Source: Alicyclobacillus sp. (GTDB taxonomy: Bacteria > Bacillota > Bacilli > Alicyclobacillales > Alicyclobacillaceae). Taken from it: DNA of 64,000 nucleotides. The stretch covers positions 1 through 64,000 of the forward strand of contig JAIMBT010000003.1 in assembly GCA_023511295.1 (NCBI GenBank), in the 5' to 3' direction. Positions 60,813 through 64,000 of this stretch are shown here, in pieces (the stretch's first letter is position 1; each line of letters starts with the position of its first letter). The notes under the pieces were generated by a model. That model searched no databases. It worked only from the letters and a program-made list of their open reading frames with translations, and was not told the DNA's origin. The translations under genes were made by a program, and so were the position numbers.

Positions 60813-61040
60813 CATCCAACAGCGCACGTCATCCGTTCACGCATGCACCCCCATCCGACCTGAAGGGATGCTCGCTCTGTCTTGGGGACGTGCTCCTGGC
60901 CGCCTGCTCTACCCGTCTGCTGATGCACCTGCCCGAGAAGCGCCGCCCCATCCATCCCATCCCCTGCAGACATTCGCGACACAGTGTACGCTGGGTAGGT
61001 GTGCTTGGTTCACCGGTCAAGGCAATGCCCCGCTGGCGAG
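60813..61040. other. Gene-free stretch between sigA terminator and VOC remnant
   Basis: Short frames occur on both strands but none has a ribosome site or protein-like composition. No RNA or repeat is recognised. Confidence 0.5.
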
Positions 61041-61066
61041 AAAATAAAAATGGGCCGCACGGCCCA
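61041..61066 (-). terminator. Terminator of the dnaG-sigA operon
   Basis: On the minus strand TGGGCC-GTGC-GGCCCA followed by TTTTTATTTT, about 90 bases beyond the sigA stop. Confidence 0.85.
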
Positions 61067-61155
61067 CAGTTGGCGATGATCTTCTGCCAGGAACGTCTTG
61101 TACATGAGAAGAACCGTCCGACGGCCTCGGCAATCTCGTCCGCCGGCTCCGGTCC

Positions 61156-62283
61156 CTACTCGAGAAAGTCCTTCAACCGCTTGCTGCGACTCGGGTGGCG
61201 TAGTTTGCGCAGGGCCTTCGCCTCAATCTGACGAATGCGCTCACGCGTCACGCCGAACACCTTCCCGACTTCCTCCAGCGTCCGCGTCCGGCCGTCATCG
61301 AGCCCAAAGCGCAGGCGCAACACGTTTTCCTCTCGCTCTGTCAACGTGTCCAGGACATCCTCCAACTGCTCCTTCAGCAGTTCGTACGCCGCTGCGTCCG
61401 CCGGCGCGAGCGCTTCATCGTCCGGGATGAAGTCGCCGAGGTGCGAGTCGTCTTCCTCCCCGATGGGGGTCTCGAGAGAGACGGGTTCTTGGGCAATTTT
61501 TTGAATCTCACGGACCTTATCTGCGCTCAAATCCATCTCCGCGGCGATCTCCTCGGCGGTTGGTTCCCGCCCCAGCTCTTGCAGCAACTGGCGCGAGATG
61601 CGGATGAGCTTGTTGATGGTCTCAACCATGTGCACGGGAATCCGAATGGTGCGCGCCTGGTCCGCGATGGCTCGCGTGATGGCCTGACGAATCCACCACG
61701 TGGCATACGTGCTGAACTTGTAACCCTTGCGGTAATCGAACTTCTCAACCGCCTTGATGAGGCCCAGGTTGCCTTCTTGGATTAAGTCCAAGAACAACAT
61801 TCCTCGACCGACGTACCGCTTCGCGATGCTCACGACGAGTCGCAAGTTCGCCTCCGCGAGTCGGCGCTTGGCATCTTCATCGCCCTGCTCAATCCGCTTC
61901 GCGAGCTCAATCTCTTCCGCGGCGGAGAGGAGCGGGACACGACCTATCTCCTTCAAGTACATCCGAACCGGGTCACTGATTTTCACGCCGGGCGGCATCG
62001 ACAGGTCATTCAGGTCAATACGCTCGCCCCCGTCGTGGCTGTCGTCATCGCTCTCGCCCGAGGCGTCCCCCTCGTCGCGCTCGTTGACGATGTCTACTCC
62101 CAGCTCCGACAGCTGGTCGAAGAACTCATCGAGCTGGTCGGGGTCCAAGTCGAACTTCGTGAGCCGGTTGACAATCTCTGTATAGGTCAACGTGCCCCGT
62201 TTCTTGCCCAGTGCGGCCAGGGCGGCCTTTTCTTCTTGAAGGGTCAGCCCGTCTTCGCGGGCCTCTTCGGTTACGTCTTTCAT
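61156..62283 (-). CDS. sigA: RNA polymerase primary sigma factor SigA
   Basis: A 375-residue primary sigma factor (RpoD/SigA). Region 1.1 is short and acidic. Region 1.2-2 begins at [11 protein letters not shown]; regions 2.3-2.4 hold [22 protein letters not shown] for -10 binding. Region 3 holds [15 protein letters not shown], and region 4.2 holds [22 protein letters not shown] for -35 recognition. It directs transcription of housekeeping genes. The ATG overlaps the dnaG stop (ATGA), the conserved dnaG-sigA operon of Bacillota. Promoters listed in this window with TTGACG/TATAAT-like boxes fit this factor. Confidence 0.97.
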   Translation of the reverse strand: MKDVTEEAREDGLTLQEEKAALAALGKKRGTLTYTEIVNRLTKFDLDPDQLDEFFDQLSELGVDIVNERDEGDASGESDDDSHDGGERIDLNDLSMPPGVKISDPVRMYLKEIGRVPLLSAAEEIELAKRIEQGDEDAKRRLAEANLRLVVSIAKRYVGRGMLFLDLIQEGNLGLIKAVEKFDYRKGYKFSTYATWWIRQAITRAIADQARTIRIPVHMVETINKLIRISRQLLQELGREPTAEEIAAEMDLSADKVREIQKIAQEPVSLETPIGEEDDSHLGDFIPDDEALAPADAAAYELLKEQLEDVLDTLTEREENVLRLRFGLDDGRTRTLEEVGKVFGVTRERIRQIEAKALRKLRHPSRSKRLKDFLE

Positions 62284-64000
62284 TCTATCCCCGCCTCCTT
62301 AATCCGACCTGCGTCGGTTTGCGACCTCGACGCCTGGACCGCACGTATCTGCTGCTGAAGCAGAGCGGCCAGCTGGCGCTGCTGATTCACTTGGTCGGCC
62401 CGCCCCTCCACCTGAGCTTCCACCAACGCTGTCAACACCTCGCGATAGCGCCCCTCCAATTCGCGCAAACGCAGGGTCCGGATGCAGTCGAGGACCATCG
62501 CCCGGTCTGCAACCGGAGCGTCGTCTCTCATTGCGAGGGACGACGCGTACGCACGGAGCGCCTCGTCCTCCAAGCGGTCGATGAAGCTGCCTGCGGAGGC
62601 CTCTGGGTACTGCAAGCGAAACTCGTACAACAGCGCAAGGAGCGCCGTCTGCTCGGGGGTCGCCAAAGCCATCACGCCCATCTCTTCCAGCCAGGGTGCA
62701 CAGGTTCCGTCCTGGAGGAGACTGCGCAGGATGTATTCTCCGGCCCGAACCTCCGCGGCGACCACCGGTGGAACGGGGGCACGCGGTCCTGTGACCTGTG
62801 CCCGAGCTCGCAGGGCTCGCTTTTCGACGCCCTGCGCGAGCAGCCGGTACTCTTGGTGCAAGGCCTCCGGGGCCACGTGGAACTCCTCAGCCAAACGCCG
62901 GACTTCCGTGTCCCGCTCGATGGGCGTTGCTCGCTCGGCCAGCAGTCGTAGCACCGAACGGAGGTACGCCGTCCGACCGGCAGAACTCTCAAGCTGCGCC
63001 TCAGCCCGCAGGGATTGAATCAGAAACTGAACCGCCGTGACGGTCTGTGACTCCAGGTGGCGGCGAAACGCCTCCGCTCCCTTTCGCCGGATGAAATCAT
63101 CGGGGTCCATGCCGTCGGGAAAAACTGCGACGCGGCAATCGACGGCACCCTGCCGAGTCAGGTCCACAACGCGTCGCGTCGCCTTTTGACCCGCTGCATC
63201 CCCGTCATACGCCACCACAATTCGGTCTGTGTAGCGTTTGAGCGCCGCCATGTGTTCCTCGGTCAGGGCTGTGCCCATGCTGGCAACGGCGTTGGTGACT
63301 CCGGCCTGCCACGCAGACAGCACATCCATATAGCCCTCCAGGAGTACCGCATGCCCGGATTGACGGATCCCCCGCCGCGCACGGTTCAGGTTGAAGAGCA
63401 GGCGCCCTTTGTGAAACAGAGCCGACTCCGGCGAATTCAGGTACTTCACCTTCGCGTCGACGTCGAGTGCGCGGCCACCGAACCCCACAACCTGGCCTCT
63501 GTGGTCACAGATGGGAATCATCACGCGGTTCCGGAAGCGGTCGACGACGCGGGAGCCCACCGCAACCGCCAGTCCACAGTCGACCAACAGGTCGGGTGCG
63601 TACCCTCGCTTGCCGAGAAACTCGACCAGCCTCCGTTCCGCTGGCGGCGCATACCCGAGACGGAACTCGGCGATGGTCTCTCGCCGCAGACCGCGGTCCT
63701 CCAGATAGGTTAGGGCTTGCACACCGGCCGACGCATTCATTAAAATATATCCATAAAATTTCGCAGCCAATTCGTGTGCATTCCGCATCCGGACCAAGCG
63801 GTCGTCCGCGTTCGCCGCAGCTTCTCGCCCGCGCAGCGTCTCCGGTAACGGCAGATGGACCCGTTCGGCGAGCCGAACGACAGCCTCGGCAAATGTCAGG
63901 CCTTCGATGTCCATGACAAAGCGAATGACCGTGCCACCCGCACCGCATCCGAAACAGTGATAGAGACCCCTATCCTGCGATACGGTGAAGGATGGCGTTC
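62280..64000 (-). CDS. dnaG: DNA primase, 5' end outside the window
   Basis: The C-terminal part of DnaG primase, open at the right edge. The zinc finger end ([10 protein letters not shown]) is visible at the edge, so about the first 40 residues are missing. The catalytic Toprim domain holds [16 protein letters not shown], the conserved [10 protein letters not shown] and [13 protein letters not shown]. The C-terminal 150 residues form the helicase-interaction region. It makes RNA primers at the replication fork. Its stop overlaps the sigA start by four bases. Apart from the missing N-terminus the frame is intact. Confidence 0.95.
   Translation of the reverse strand, partial: TPSFTVSQDRGLYHCFGCGAGGTVIRFVMDIEGLTFAEAVVRLAERVHLPLPETLRGREAAANADDRLVRMRNAHELAAKFYGYILMNASAGVQALTYLEDRGLRRETIAEFRLGYAPPAERRLVEFLGKRGYAPDLLVDCGLAVAVGSRVVDRFRNRVMIPICDHRGQVVGFGGRALDVDAKVKYLNSPESALFHKGRLLFNLNRARRGIRQSGHAVLLEGYMDVLSAWQAGVTNAVASMGTALTEEHMAALKRYTDRIVVAYDGDAAGQKATRRVVDLTRQGAVDCRVAVFPDGMDPDDFIRRKGAEAFRRHLESQTVTAVQFLIQSLRAEAQLESSAGRTAYLRSVLRLLAERATPIERDTEVRRLAEEFHVAPEALHQEYRLLAQGVEKRALRARAQVTGPRAPVPPVVAAEVRAGEYILRSLLQDGTCAPWLEEMGVMALATPEQTALLALLYEFRLQYPEASAGSFIDRLEDEALRAYASSLAMRDDAPVADRAMVLDCIRTLRLRELEGRYREVLTALVEAQVEGRADQVNQQRQLAALLQQQIRAVQASRSQTDAGRIKEAGIE

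Noticed and set aside
60680-61020. Short minus-strand frames upstream of the decayed VOC gene
   Set aside because: No ribosome site, no recognisable protein pattern and overlapping frames on both strands.
1-64000. tRNA, rRNA, CRISPR, prophage or replication origin
   Set aside because: None of these could be recognised anywhere in the window; only rnpB was found as a structured RNA.

Overview
The window comes from a spore-forming, GC-rich member of the Bacillota, most likely of the Alicyclobacillaceae type; this is an inference. Support comes from a gerA/gerC/gerB-type germinant receptor operon, a SpoVB-like flippase and a YjcZ-like peptide. Bacillus-type orthologues are also present (darB, yheI/yheH, clpE with CtsR boxes, niaR, trmK-nif3, dnaG-sigA), with strong GGAGG Shine-Dalgarno sites, many GTG/TTG starts and high GC over most of the sequence. 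The first 2.4 kb are visibly AT-richer and begin with an IS256-family transposase.

Layout. (1) 1-2450: foreign-looking segment with an IS256 transposase cut by the window edge, a small conserved protein, a VOC protein and a YdeI-like protein. (2) 2.6-10.9 kb: small housekeeping and accessory genes: VOC, YfiT/DinB, a coupled BNR-repeat protein plus GG-ending MoaD/ThiS-like protein, a YbaK deacylase, a two-domain copper nitrite-reductase-like lipoprotein with an FNR/CRP-type palindrome upstream, a low-complexity lipoprotein and a K+/H+ antiporter. (3) 11.1-21 kb: an amidase, a tartrate/D-malate-type dehydrogenase and an MFS carrier broken by a G8 tract, then more transporters and a SpoVB-like flippase. 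(4) 21.1-27.8 kb: darB, the heterodimeric ABC exporter yheI/yheH, and clpE under CtsR-type operators.

(5) 27.9-45.6 kb, all minus strand: a long, tightly packed exopolysaccharide locus. It encodes a PelF-like glycosyltransferase with a C-terminal helical-repeat extension, a PelG-like transporter, a large membrane protein, an ATP-grasp enzyme, a polysaccharide deacetylase, a MurJ-like flippase and a GT2. These are followed by a DUF2304 protein, a membrane-anchored protein with a degenerate HD-GYP domain, and a GH114-like hydrolase. It reads as a divergent Pel system. The two activities of PelA are on separate genes, and the usual degenerate-GGDEF receptor PelD may be replaced by a degenerate HD-GYP protein. 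This is the most interesting part of the window. A GNAT protein, a nitronate monooxygenase and an epimerase follow downstream.

(6) 45.7-50.2 kb: an MFS carrier, niaR, a GT-C-type membrane protein, a YjcZ-like peptide, and trxA with its own promoter and a terminator ending in 19 T. (7) 50.4-55.0 kb: a germinant receptor operon in the order A-C-D-B, with an unusually long tail on B. (8) 55-64 kb, minus strand: small proteins including an LSm-like protein with a tryptophan-rich tail, rnpB (type A architecture), nif3/yqfO-trmK, a YdcF-like protein, an acyl-CoA dehydrogenase, a decayed VOC gene, sigA and the 3' part of dnaG.

All starts were chosen by reading frame, Shine-Dalgarno spacing and expected family N-termini. 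Functions rest on recognised motifs, not on database searches.
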